64,000 nucleotides of DNA, from positions 1,019,604 through 1,083,603 of the forward strand of contig MNCI01034769.1 of assembly GCA_015680685.1 (NCBI GenBank), read 5' to 3'. This DNA comes from Gnetum montanum. Its lineage: Eukaryota; Streptophyta; Gnetopsida; Gnetales; Gnetaceae. A program made the translations under genes and the position numbers. Positions 21,748 through 32,080 of this stretch are shown here, in pieces. The notes beneath the pieces are model-generated. The model worked only from the letters and a program-made list of their open reading frames with translations, was not told the DNA's origin and made no database searches. Numbering within the stretch: position 1 is the stretch's first letter; every line of letters begins with the position of its first letter.

Positions 21748-22870
21748 GATATGTCTTTTGATAGAGGTCATATTGAGAGGAGAAAGATGAATCTTGATGC
21801 CTCCACCTTGTTACTTATTATTTTGTATAAGATCATGGTGGAAGGAGGTAGCTAGAGTTATTTTCTACCACACCAATATTTTCTATTGTATTGTCTTCTT
21901 ATAGGCTTATCATTGGATATGGGACACATACTTTACCAAGACATTTTGAGCCTCTATGCTAAGGAGATAATCCTTGGACATCCCTACCTCATTAGTCTAT
22001 TTATTTGCAAGAGGGATGTACCTATTCTAGAGTTTCCTTCACTTAAAGATAAGAGGAGTCTCAGCAAGTATGTGGAAAAGAGGAGTACTTCCCGAGCAAT
22101 AGAGGTAGGACCTAGCACAAGACCTCAGAAACAAAAGAAGAAATCATCTTCATAATTAATAAGATCTAAATTCACCAATTCATAGATTAGTTCTTCACTA
22201 AAGAAGCTTCTTTGACCCTTTTCATGAGCCATTGGGAACCTAGGAGGAACCTCTTTTACTTACATAAGAATTTGGATGTAGCTGGGACTCCTCCTCTCTC
22301 CAATGGGTAGTTGTTTAAGGAAATTACTACTCCTCCTATCTCTAACAATGAGGAGGATGTTTGTGCCCCACCACAACATTCTTTAATAGCTAGACCCTCA
22401 CATACTTATGACTCTAGGATGGATTTAGATTTAGAGCCTAAGGCATCTCCAACTAGTCTCCAAAGGGAGCATCATGCTCCTATGTAGTAGCCAGAGCATC
22501 ATGATCCAGTCTCTTCTACTTACTTAGTTCCACCTCCTATTGATGTGCCTAGCTCTTTTGATTAATGTGCTATGAAGAGAATCTTTGGGAACATGTCCCA
22601 ATGGATCCTAATTTAACAGCCGCCAACACCATCAGCTCCACTAGCTTCCTCTTATTTTTGAGTGAAGCTTTATCATAGGCATGCTCTAGTGCAACAAGTT
22701 GAGTCCTCATATGAGGACACCTAGAGATCTATCCATTCTAGCACCAACAGTGATGAAAATGAGGAGAAGACTTATCATCCATCTATAGCAATAATGGATC
22801 TTGAGTTTGAGGATGCTATTGAGGTTAGTGATAGAGACCTCAACTATTTTTTTATTCTATCCTTTTGATG
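21748..22870 (+). pseudogene. 3' ORF of copia element J, env-like position (broken)
   Basis: Plus-strand coding signal that continues across stops: an N-terminal part (RGHIERRKMNLDASTLLL, IMVEGG), an open part at 21886-22155 (MYCLLIGLSLDMGHILYQDI, GHPYLISLFICKRDVPILEF, KYVEKRSTSRAIEVGPSTRP then KQKKKSSS) and a Ser/Pro/acidic tail to 22860. The pattern of a hydrophobic globular part with a PYLISLF..RDVP block, then a basic and Ser/Pro-rich tail, resembles ORFs found downstream of pol in plant elements. Sireviruses carry an env-like ORF here. The family assignment is an inference; no transmembrane segment is convincing. Confidence 0.45.
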
Positions 22871-23330
22871 ATAGAGAAGGAAGAGATTTTTTTTGGCTTA
22901 CATATGTGATTTTGAGACTTTGTACATATGTGACTAATGTAGCATGATAGTTATGGATAGTTGTACTCTGATGTGATTCTAGGTAGTATGATATATAATA
23001 GTTTATGAATAGTTATGAATACAGTGTGGATGGTTATGGATAAATGGTGTGTTTTTCCTTGTTATCTCTATGTGGTCTATCTTTGTTATTTATTTATTTT
23101 TCTTATATCTTGATTCACATACCATTGTACCTCCATGCTTATCCTAATCCCTAGCTACCATTGAAATTTATATGTCTTAACAATTTTATTAGTATATTTT
23201 TATGCACTTTATTTATATGATTTATGCTTTTTGGTTATGTTCAAAAGGAGGAGAAGTAGTGCATGTTTTATTATGTATTAGAAACGATTATTCCATTTTC
23301 TTAAGTTTTGGACATTACCAAAAAGGAGAT
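22871..23330 (+). other. 3' untranslated region of J with two purine tracts
   Basis: No gene. Two tracts resemble polypurine tracts: AAAAGGAGGAGAAG near 23243 and CCAAAAAGGAGATG near 23317. The second directly precedes the 3' LTR. Multiple purine tracts are known from Sireviruses. Confidence 0.5.
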
Positions 23331-24458
23331 GATTTTGGACCTTTTGGTATGTCAAAATGTTAAGAAAAATGGAAGACATGGTTGTTTATGTGTGTGTGTG
23401 TGTGATTGTTGTGCTTGCAAGATAAGGAACAAGAAAGTTTGTAGAAGATCAAGGTTATGTACAAGGAACATTGAATTCATCATGCAAAGGAAGGTTGAAG
23501 AAAGATATATCTAAGAAATAGTAGATATCTTGGTAGAACTGGAGGATGCATAGGCAAATATGTCTCCAAGAAACACTAGAAATCTTTCATTAGGAAAAGA
23601 TGTCTTCATCATACAAATACATCTTCACAGAATGTAGGCTAGTTTTAAATGATGTCTTTCCCTAGACAAAGATATCTTCCTAGAATGGAGATTTTAGAAA
23701 GATGTCTTCCTAGACAAAGAGGTCTTCCTAGAATAGAAGGAAAATATAGAAATATGTCTCAGGCACAAAGAAGACATCTTTCATGACCATTAGGTACCCA
23801 TTGGCAAGCTGTTGCACAAGTTCAAAGATGGATTTGGAAATATGGTAACTATAAGAAGACATCATATGCATTGGGAAATGGGCAAGCTCTTGTGTAATCA
23901 TTGTATGATCATTTGTCAACCTTTTTGATCTTTGTTGATCCTCCTTGTATTATCATTTGTCCATTGTAAAAGTGTGTTGTACCTCAATGTACAAGAATCA
24001 ACAAACCAAGTTTCATTCATCCCTTGTAATTATTGTTCTCCCTTGTTGCCCTACAGGGTTGATATGCTTCTTATGGGAAGGCATCTTAATTAAGCTTGTT
24101 AAGATCCTGCAAAATTGAATGATTCGTGTTGTGGCACAACACTTTGAAGTGAAGCTCAAGATTGTAAATGTTGTGAAAGCATGTAAACCACATTCCAAGC
24201 CTGATGGAACCTTGTAGGATTAAGTAGTTAGTGCAGCATCACAACACTTCTGAGCAAGGCTTGAAGATTGTACAAAGTGTGAACACTTCAAACCACATTT
24301 GAGAGCAATAAAGACCAAAGGTGTGCTTGGAATCTACCCTCTAAGTGTGGAATACCTAGGTTAGGGATTCACATTAAATTTGGTGTGTGTGCTTTTTCTC
24401 ATAAAGGTTTAATATGGGGAACTTATTCATCCCCTCCTTTTAAGTTCAATTATCCATA
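23331..24458 (+). repeat. 3' LTR of J
   Basis: Starts at TGATTTTGG after the purine tract and ends AAGTTCAATTATCCATA. The last 830 bases match the 5' LTR 13436-14255. A (TG)8 run lies at 23389-23404. There is no terminal TG...CA pair left at the 3' end, consistent with age. Confidence 0.75.
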
Positions 24459-24479
24459 GGATTCTATCCCTTCCTACCA

Positions 24480-24660
24480 CTTATTTTCATCTGTTACATT
24501 TACTTTACACTAGTTACTATTTATTTTACCAAGGTTTCTATTAATTTACTAACTCTTACTAAGGTTATGATTCATTTACCATCTTTCACTAAAGTTATTA
24601 TTCATTTACCATATTTTATCAAAGGTACTATTCATTTATCTTTTTACCCCTTTTTACCAT
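24480..24660 (+). repeat. Degenerate ~32-bp tandem repeat
   Basis: About five units of TTTACYAAGGTTAYTATTCA followed by TTTACCATCTTT, beginning right after the J LTR. No gene. It may belong to the end of K. Confidence 0.6.
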
Positions 24661-25400
24661 GATATGTGTACTCCTTTCTAATTTCATATTGTCTTAGCTA
24701 TTAGAGTCATGTACTATCATGGAATAAATACTTTTTCTGATGAGTACAATAAAACATTCAAAATAACTTATTTATAAAGCACTCCAAGTACATCCAAGAT
24801 ACATTACATATTATTATGTTTAAATTACTAACTTCACTAAGATACAGACTATTACATTCATAATATAAGTTGATGTAAAAATAGAGGATTACAAATTTTT
24901 CTTATTAAAATATTAAAAAAATATGAATAAAATACTAGCTTTGCTTATTCTTTTATTAACTTTATGAATCATAAATATGGTGGTTAACTTAAATAATGAG
25001 GGTCAACGTGGAGTAGGTTTACTCCAAATTTAAATCATCTTCCAATACTAAATCCAAATATTATAAAAAGATAATTAATTTTCTAAAAAATAAAAAAAAA
25101 TAGCTATCTTCAATTATTCAAAGAGAATATTCTAATAGGATTTCACAACCCACAAAATATTAGACAATATCATACACTAAAACCACACTATAGAGCATGA
25201 GGCTCTACAACAATATAATGGCTATTCTTAATGCAAGATACAATCAATGGAGAATCTCTCCCATAACCCAAGACTAAGATTTCTACTCACAAGTAAGACC
25301 AAAACACATTAGCTAACACATAACACAATTAACCTTGGAGCTACAACCACATATGCACTTACTCAATATGCTCTCTCACACTCATATTCATGTACAATAC
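24661..25400 (-). other. 3' end of K, no gene
   Basis: A/T-rich sequence downstream of the RNase H of K. It should contain the polypurine tract and the start of the 3' LTR, but I see no matching partner and no clear boundary. No coding signal. Confidence 0.4.
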
Positions 25401-26760
25401 ATGAACTTACATGACATCTCATGTCAAATCCCAGAACATTAAATTGGATTCCTTGTTAGTTTATGATTCTACTATTGTCATAATAGATTTAAATGTTGGA
25501 TGCCTCAACATCAAGGTTCTTGTGTGTTTTTCTTTTTCATCCATAGGATTTGAGCATAACAACTACTAGCTGATATGAATTTGACTTCTACCATAAAAAG
25601 AGTTGTAGAGATTTATTTTTTACTTGTCCAAAAAATAAGAGATCTCCTAATTTAAAAATATAGCTTCCAGGTATACTCCTTTGGTCATTTGTGCACCATA
25701 ACTAATCTGCATCACAATACCCAACAAGATCAAGTATGAAGTCCTTTGGATACCAAACTTCCCATTTAGTAATATCTTTCAAATAATGAAAAATCTATTT
25801 TTCAACTTTCAAATGAGATTCCCTAGGATTACTTTGATATCTAGCATATATGCCAACACTACGAGCTATGTCATGCATGCTTGCTATTAAATAAAGCAAA
25901 CTACTAAGCATACCTCTATAGACCTTGGGGTCTTTTGTTTTATTTTGTTCATCCTTGCTAAGATTTAGGTTTACACTCATAGGTATTACCTTTAGTTTGA
26001 CTTCAACTAGGCTAAACCTTTTCAACAAGTTCTTAACATATTTGATTTAACATACAAACATTCCATCTTTAGTTTGATTAACTTGAAAACTAAGAAAGTT
26101 GTTTAGCTTTCTCATCATGCTTATCCCAAATTCATCTTGCATAGGATTTGAGAAATTTTTGCATAGTGTTTGGTTAGTACACTAAATATAATATCATCAA
26201 CAAAAATTTGTACAGTAAGTAAAGTAGCATTAAACTCTTTGATGAATAAATTCACAACACTACCTCTCTAAAATTCATCTTCCAAAAGATGTTATGAAAG
26301 CCTTTTATATTAAGATCTAGGGACTTCATTAAGTTCATACAAATCATTCTTCAAGTAATATATATGATCTAGATGTGTTGAATCAACAAATCCTTTAAGT
26401 TTCTCTACATAAAATTTCTCTTAGATTTTTCCATTTAAGAAGGTACTTTTGACATTAATTTGATGCAACTTGATTCTCTTGATGTAAGCATAGGCCAATA
26501 GAAGTTTGATTGATTCTAGCCTTGCTACTGGTGCAAAGGTTTTACCAAAATTGATTTCTTCTTGTTTGTTGTATCCTTAGCAACTAATTGAGACTTATTG
26601 TTAATAATTTTTCCACTTTTATCTATTTTATTTTGAAAACCCCATTTTTTTCCTAATGATTAGATTGTTGTTGGACTTGAAAACAAGTTCCCAAACATTA
26701 TTCCTTATAAATTAATTTAGTTCATCTTGCATGACTAGAAACTAATCTTCTTCTTATTTA
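25400..26760 (-). pseudogene. Reverse transcriptase and RNase H of copia K (broken)
   Basis: Copia RT starts with NNVWELVFKS near 26690, then GFQNKIDKSGKI, VAKDTTNKKK and LKPLHQ-like blocks with stops. The catalytic box IFVDDIIFS is intact at 26193-26204. The open stretch 26028-25795 reads KVYRGMLSSLLYLIASMHDI, ARYQSNPRESHLKVEK, the conserved end of the RT connection. RNase H follows (AEFISASSCYAQILWMKK near 25580, then LTRNPI..CSG). Numerous stops exclude function. Confidence 0.82.
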
Positions 26761-26999
26761 GCTTCTTTGAAGTCTCTTAGCTTAATTTCTGATATGTAAG
26801 TAACATAGGCACACATCTCTCTTTTTTTTCTTCTTGTCCTTATTCCATCATCTAGCAAGTTAATCACATCACTAATTGTGTATGATTTTCTTAACCTAGA
26901 CATCTTTCTTTAATCTTGGTCATCAACTTCATCTTCATCTTCTTTTTTAGATTTTACATTGGATGGAATTTGAGGTGATTTTATATTCCTTCTAATTGA

Positions 27000-27990
27000 A
27001 ATCTCTTCATCATCCATCTACATATTAAGATATAATCCATCATTCTCATCCACTTTAACATTAATGATTTCTTCTATAGTATAAGCTCTTTTTTTATAGA
27101 CTCTATAAGCCCTAATCATTGTAGAATAACCTAAGAATATATCTTCATTAGTCTTTGAGTCAAATTTACGTAATACATCTTTTTCATTTAATATAAAGCC
27201 TTTATCTTCAAAAAAATGAAAATATCTTATCATGATTTCTTACTAGACCAAAGTTCATATAGAATTTTAGAGGTGAAACATCTTACCAAAGATCTGTTAG
27301 AAACATAGCAAGTTGTATTAATAGCTTTTGCCCAAAAATAATATGAAACATTTGGTCATTAAGCATAGTTCTTCCCATCTTATTTAGTTGCTAGTTCTTG
27401 CATTCAACCACTCCATTTTGTTGAGGAGTTCCAGGAGTAGAAGAATGATGATGAATTCCATGAATCTCATAGTACTCCTTGAACCTTGCATTTGCAAACT
27501 CTCCTCCATGATTAATCTTGATCATCTTTATGGAATAGCCTTTTCATTTTGCAAATTATTACAAATCTATTAAAAATGGTCATAAGCCTCATCTTTATGA
27601 GATAGAAAAGCAACCCAAAGAAATTGAGAGAAATCATCCATAATAGTAAGATAGTATGCTTTTGTTCCTATACTAAGAGTTTGTGAGGATCCTACTAAGT
27701 TCATAAGAAGTAAATCCAATGGAAACGAAGTAGGAGTATAATTTTTATTATTTAATCTTATCCTTTTTTTTCTTACCCTTTTGACATGCATCACATGAAT
27801 TTAAGATGAAGTCCTTTAGTTTGGGTATCTCTTGTACCATGTCCTTAGTGATAAGGATTTTTGGTATATTTATGTCTATATATCCTAACCTTTTATGCCA
27901 CAATTGTACATCACCTGAATTTCTAATCAAGCATGTGATATCATTGTTAGTAGCATTTAAAAATACAGTGGTATACACATTAGATGTTTT
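27000..27990 (-). pseudogene. Integrase of copia K (broken)
   Basis: The GAG-pre-integrase/zinc region is open at 27978-27748: VQLWHKRLGYIDINIPKIL, CDACQKGKKKKD (His and Cys ligands visible). The core is open at 27794-27570: LDLLLMNLVGSSQTLS, AYYLTIMDDFSQFLWVAFLS, carrying the first catalytic Asp region. The C-terminal part is at 27233-27018: GFILNEKDVLRKFDSK, DIFLGYSTMIRAYRVYKKR, TIEEIINVKVDE. These are standard Tork/SIRE copia motifs. The adjacent open stretches overlap in different frames, so frameshifts separate them. Confidence 0.85.
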
Positions 27991-27999
27991 TTTGTCATT

Positions 28000-28478
28000 T
28001 ATGATAATCTTTCTAGAGCATGAATCTTTTACTTTACAAGAGTCTTTTGAAAAGATTAACTCATAGTCTAGGTCATAAAGTTAACTCACACTTAGAAGAT
28101 TATATTTGAGACCCTTAACATAAAGTACTCCTTTACTTGTGGTTGATTCCTACATTTAATGATATTGATACCTTTGATTGAAGCCTCTACATCATCTCCA
28201 AATGTAATAGTTCCACAGTTTTATTCTATGAATTGGAATTTATCTCCTATCATATGTCATAAATACCCATTGCCAATGTACTAGGTGGTTCTCTTAATAG
28301 TTGAAAGAGTGACTTATTCAAATATTTCATTTTCTTTCTTTCTTTCCTTGGGTTTTCATATTGTCTTGACCTACAAAACATCATTTCTATGAAATGTTCG
28401 GTAAGACTAAGTACTCTCATTAAAGTGTTTTATCCTTAAATGATAATAATACTGTACATGTCCAAATTTACCATAATA
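28000..28478 (-). pseudogene. Protease and gag C-terminus of copia K (broken)
   Basis: Between the integrase and the H insertion. At about 28280-28215 the minus strand reads an IGNGYL, stop, HMIGDKFQF block, aligning with the copia protease active-site region normally containing a DSG triplet followed by HMTGD. The catalytic Asp is replaced by Gly. Just left of H lie the second part of the gag zinc knuckle (28478-28440: GKFGHVQYYY) and HLR. Confidence 0.65.
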
Positions 28479-28483
28479 GTAAC
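28479..28483. repeat. Target-site duplication of H, left copy
   Basis: GTAAC directly before the LTR start TGATGAG. The identical GTAAC follows the right LTR at 35682-35686. Confidence 0.93.
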
Positions 28484-28830
28484 TGATGAGTGGCAAGGTA
28501 CCCCTACACTCAACCATACGAAACAAGCGTCGCACGCGTGGTCCGGTCGAACTCCGCAGATGGACTAGTTGTGGCATCTAGATTAGTTAGCCTTAGGTCG
28601 TAGTTCGCTGTCTTCCCATCTAGACTAGTTTTGCATATGTCACGTATGGTTTAGTCTAGATGAGGTGTATGATGTGTTCCTAATTCTATGCTACTCCTGA
28701 AGGCAATGGAAAATAATATTAACTAATCTAAGCTAAGAGGCAATGGGTAAGAAAATCTAATCTAGCCTAAGTGCGACGAGCAACCGATTCCTTGATCAAC
28801 CGTACACATCTTGGACTTCGTGCACGACTG

Positions 28831-28958
28831 CCACTGGGACTACCAAGCATAGGCCTAGGTACGCCACTGGGATTACCAAGCGCAGACCCCAAATACGCCA
28901 CTGGGTTACCAAGCGTAGATCCCCCTAGCTACACCACTGGGCTACCAAGCAGTCACAC
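28831..28958. repeat. Four-unit 33-36 bp repeat in left LTR of H
   Basis: Units start with CCACTGGGAYTACCAAGC, spaced 33, 34 and 36 bases, with variable linkers. The same array is in the right LTR from 35007. Two-unit versions occur in the LTRs of E (36120-36180) and G (51125-51170). Confidence 0.9.
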
Positions 28959-29346
28959 TTAAATGCTCGTAATCAAGTCGAACTCGTTCCGCTTCTAGGA
29001 GTTTAGGGTTGAGAGACTAATCGCGATAAGTAACCGATTCCTTAACTAGCCGTACACACCCGTAGATGCTCGTAGTCAAGTCGTACTTACACCGCGCTAT
29101 GAAAGCAATAAATAACATGAAATAAATAACAATAAATAAACTAAGTGAATGCTGCAATGATGAAGTAATCTCGATCTTTATTGCCGGTCATGTGCGTGTC
29201 CAAGTACGGCACACTCGAATAAAGACACCGTACAATCACATTCACCACACTGCGGGCAGACACGGGAAAATTCTAACTCTGGAGGGATCAAACTGCCAGA
29301 GCTTCGCTACCTAAACCTGGGATGGAAATGAGGGAGAGCCGCCTCT

Positions 29347-29354
29347 TATTTATA
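29347..29354 (-). promoter_or_regulatory. TATA box, left LTR of H
   Basis: TATAAATA on the minus strand within CCTATAAATAAGAGG, identical to the right LTR (35523-35530) and to LTR G (51492-51499). Confidence 0.75.
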
Positions 29355-29372
29355 GGAATTGCGGCTGGCTGT

Positions 29373-29475
29373 GATATCGCATACACGATATCGCAGGGAA
29401 GACCCGATATCGCATACGTGATATCGCGTACGCGATATCGCATACATGATATCGCGTACGCGATATCGCGGCCCA
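29373..29475. repeat. 14-bp palindromic array upstream of H TATA (left LTR)
   Basis: Seven GATATC words at 29373, 29387, 29406, 29420, 29434, 29448 and 29462, mostly 14 bases apart (unit GATATCGCRTACRY). Two stretches, 29420-29439 and 29448-29467, are perfect 20-bp palindromes GATATCGCGTACGCGATATC. In transcription sense the array lies just upstream of the TATA. Confidence 0.93.
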
Positions 29476-29566
29476 TGATACATCGCGACCCATGATACAA
29501 CGTGGGTGCCTTAATGTGGGTGCCTTAACGTGGGCGCTAGCACTTTGTGCAATTCATGTCTCATCA

Positions 29567-29576
29567 TACCCCCATG
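29567..29576 (-). other. Polypurine tract of H
   Basis: Minus-strand CATGGGGGTA directly before the 3' LTR start TGATGA. The same tract flanks the left LTR of G (51609-51617). Confidence 0.75.
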
Positions 29577-29625
29577 ACTGAATGAAAACTCGTCCTCGAG
29601 TTAAAGTAAGAACAAGCTATATTGA

Positions 29626-30360
29626 TTACACAGTGGATAGGTATGGGATTATTAGATGGAAAAAATGGGATGATGCTGCAGTGTGGGAAGAAAGAAAAAC
29701 AAAGACACAACACACAGGATTTTTACAAAAAATTTGGAACTCATATAGTTCCTGGTGGCGATGACTCCTCCATAGGTGTCTTTCCCTTTTCTTGTGCTCC
29801 ATGTCTGGGATTTGATAGCATTGAAGTACAGCCTGGAGTTTCTCCTCTTGTAAGGCCTTGAGTGCCTTGGCATGCATGTAAGTTTGCACTTCTGCCATAG
29901 AGGCAACCCAGAAAGCCTTCTCTTTTTCTTCTACCACCCTGTTATTCTCTGTCGACAGTTTATTAAGTTGCTCGGTTCTGAAAGTGTCCAACTGGTGCTG
30001 AGCAACCTTTGGCCCTATGTTCGGAAGGTTTAATACTTTTGAAATGGCTTGAATAGAGAAGTCAATAGTCACACCACAAATGTTAACCATGGTTCCTTCT
30101 TCTTTGTTGTGCCAAAATTGGTACATTTCCCCTGAGTACCAAGCACCACTTTCAGAGAGGGTATCTCCTGCTTCTGCTTGCCTAGACCGTATGGTAAGAG
30201 GAACTTCTTGATGAAGGCTGAATGATTGTTCCTCTAGTTCTGCATGTTGTCCAGCAAGGCCTTGTCTTCCACCTCTCTGAGATTGTTTCGATCGCACCTT
30301 GAGCAGGACCCTCCTGCTGTGCATATTTCGAAGCCATCTACAATCACATGAGTCAAGCAT
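29626..30360 (-). CDS. ORF-X of element H (244 codons, intact; unknown function)
   Basis: Open from ATG 30360 to the stop at 29626, between the spacer and the polypurine tract, the position where Athila elements carry env-like genes. Residues 1-70 are basic to polar. Residues 72-118 hold the block conserved with D and E: SGAWYSGEMYQFW, then VNICGVTIDFSIQAISKVLN and LPNIG. The IDFS..AI...L.LP pattern recalls the plant-transposon-protein/env-like family of plant retroelements (from memory, not searched). Residues 120-185 are Gln/Glu/Lys-rich and probably coiled coil. The C-terminus has a short hydrophobic VCCVFVFLSS. It is far shorter than the ~930-codon E copies, so an internal deletion is likely. 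ATG 30360 is only the first Met of the open frame; upstream start usage is not known. Confidence 0.6.
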   Translation of the reverse strand: MLDSCDCRWLRNMHSRRVLLKVRSKQSQRGGRQGLAGQHAELEEQSFSLHQEVPLTIRSRQAEAGDTLSESGAWYSGEMYQFWHNKEEGTMVNICGVTIDFSIQAISKVLNLPNIGPKVAQHQLDTFRTEQLNKLSTENNRVVEEKEKAFWVASMAEVQTYMHAKALKALQEEKLQAVLQCYQIPDMEHKKRERHLWRSHRHQELYEFQIFCKNPVCCVFVFLSSHTAASSHFFHLIIPYLSTV

Positions 30361-32080
30361 TAGTAAGGTTTTTTAGGAAATCAAGTTATACCTTACTGCT
30401 TGCCTTAATTAAAGATCTTATGTTATAGCGTGTGATCGTGCCCGAAAATTGTAATAATGGATCTTGTGACTTAGGTGGCTTTCCAATTTAATTTTCAGGT
30501 ATAACTAAGGGGATGAAATTATTTTTGACACATTTCGCTCTTAATTTTAGAACTAATTACCCTTAAAGATGTCCTTTGGGAAATGATGAATTTCAAAAAA
30601 TTTATGAGCTATTCGGCCTGTGCCCCTCCCCCACGACTAAGCTGAACACTCCGGGTTCTAGGTTCAAACGGAATGAAAATCGGAGTACCAGCAAGCGAGT
30701 TGTGGATATGAAAGCAAGGGACGCGCAATCGCAAGTCGTAGAGAATGTATCGAATTTTTAATATTTCTTTGAAAATTAATTGATGTAAACTAAGGACATA
30801 TGGACTCAAGGATTCCAGGGTAATTCAACTAGTTTTGAAGGCACGACAATGATGATGGTGTGGAATTTATCAATAAGGATCTCAGATGGTAGAGAAAAAG
30901 GCTATGTGATGGTAATAAGGGAAAGAAAATCAATTAAAAAATTAAGCTGAGAGTAAGAAATGGTGTGTTGGAGCAGAGAATGAATGACGATTACAACAAA
31001 ATTACACAAGTGGATCCTCCCCAAAGCAGGTTTCAACCTATTATGCCCTTGTGTAATCACACTTAAAGTGTCCGTGGGCACTAGAAGGGTTAAACGTAAT
31101 CTGCACTAACTCCACAAAACACACACATGTAAATATCACCAGAATGAGATGAAAATTCTATGCTACACAAGACACGGGCTACAATTACACAAATAGTGAG
31201 ATGAGACGGAGTAGAGAAAGGGATCGTAGAGATCGGGACATGAGGTATCTAACTCAAGGTACAATGAATCCTGCGTGTAAAGCATGGTTAATGTGTCATT
31301 AACCCATCGTTCCAAGATCAAGACCAAGTCCATCCTTCTAAATAGTGACATCGCATTGTTTCATCCCATGATGAACAACTGTGAGAGTACCATAATAGCA
31401 AGGCATACGATCACTTGGTGTTTAGTACAAGGGAGGAGTGATTTTTATTTTATTGCACTTCCTTTTTCTTTTTTCTTTCTTTTTCTTCTTTGTTTGCACT
31501 TTACTGAATCCAGAGAAGCCGCCAACCTTCAGGCATGGGTGCATGTCTTTCCAGTGGAACCCCCTAGAATAGCGTTTGTTTTTCAAGTGCCCTTTTGATT
31601 ACTCTTACTCCCATTTTTCATTATATCTACAAGGATTTTAGTACAACCATATTACATGATAACTCCCACAGGCGTCACCAAAGAGAATCCTTAAGTCCCC
31701 TTGATGTCACACCCTAATCATTCCCTCTTGGTCCATCCTTCTTCATTCTGGGTACAATGAACACAAAATTAATTTTAAGTTTTAGAAATTTCAAGAATAT
31801 CACTGTACCCTCGAACAGAACCTCTTTATTTATAGAGTGGATGAGTGGGTGTAGTGGGCTCACTGTTTCAAATAATTGATCACTCATGACTTAATAACAT
31901 AAAACACATCTCAACCAACGATCCACATGAGTGTTTTATTCGTAGATGAGATTACTTACAAAAACATGAAAATACAAACACACAAAAAGATAAAACAAAA
32001 AAGTTAAAAGATGAAAAACTGGAAAACAAAAAGTTGCAAAATTAAAGAAAATTAAAAACATTTATTAATCCTGCTTGTTA
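30361..32080 (-). other. Spacer of H where pol should be
   Basis: No protease, RT or integrase motif on either strand. Similar in part to the pol/ORF-X spacers of D, E and G: GTGGATCCTCCCCAAAGCAG (31012), CCCCTTGATGTCACACCC (31698), GGATGAGTGGGTGTAGTGGG (31838) and an A-rich block (31960-32065). This shows that the deletion removed pol but kept the downstream spacer. Confidence 0.7.

Larger units (their letters stand above)
13436..24458 (+). mobile_element. Element J: Ty1/copia (SIRE/Tork-like) retrotransposon with replaced pol
   Basis: Bounded by two direct LTRs (13436-14255 and about 23331-24458) that align by eye for about 800 bases, with an initiator-Met primer site and gag after the first. 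The 5' LTR lacks about the first 300 bases, cut at the join with LTR C. The expected copia protease-integrase-RT is absent: 15855-21745 is a minus-strand Athila-like fragment (D). A plus-strand ORF and purine tracts precede the 3' LTR, which resembles the layout of Sireviruses. Confidence 0.75.
28484..29566 (-). repeat. 3' LTR of H (left copy)
   Basis: 1083 bp, ends TGATGA and TCATCA. Aligns nearly base for base with 34660-35681. It holds the four-unit CCACTGGGATTACCAAGC repeat (28831, 28864, 28898, 28934), an 11-bp-arm hairpin (CATCTAGACTA at 28617, TAGTCTAGATG at 28652), a minus-strand TATAAATA at 29347-29354 and seven GATATC units upstream of it. The 63-codon frame at 28771-28962 is a translation of the repeat and is not accepted as a gene. 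Confidence 0.93.

Noticed and set aside
23389-23404. (TG)8 run as a regulatory site
   Set aside because: Simple repeat inside the J LTR without further support.
28831-28958. Regularly spaced repeats that could suggest a CRISPR-like array
   Set aside because: Only four units with short, similar linkers, inside a plant LTR and duplicated with it.
28771-28962. 63-codon ORF, identical in both H LTRs (second copy 34947-35138)
   Set aside because: It only translates the CCACTGGGATTACCAAGC minisatellite. Identity follows from the LTRs being recent copies.
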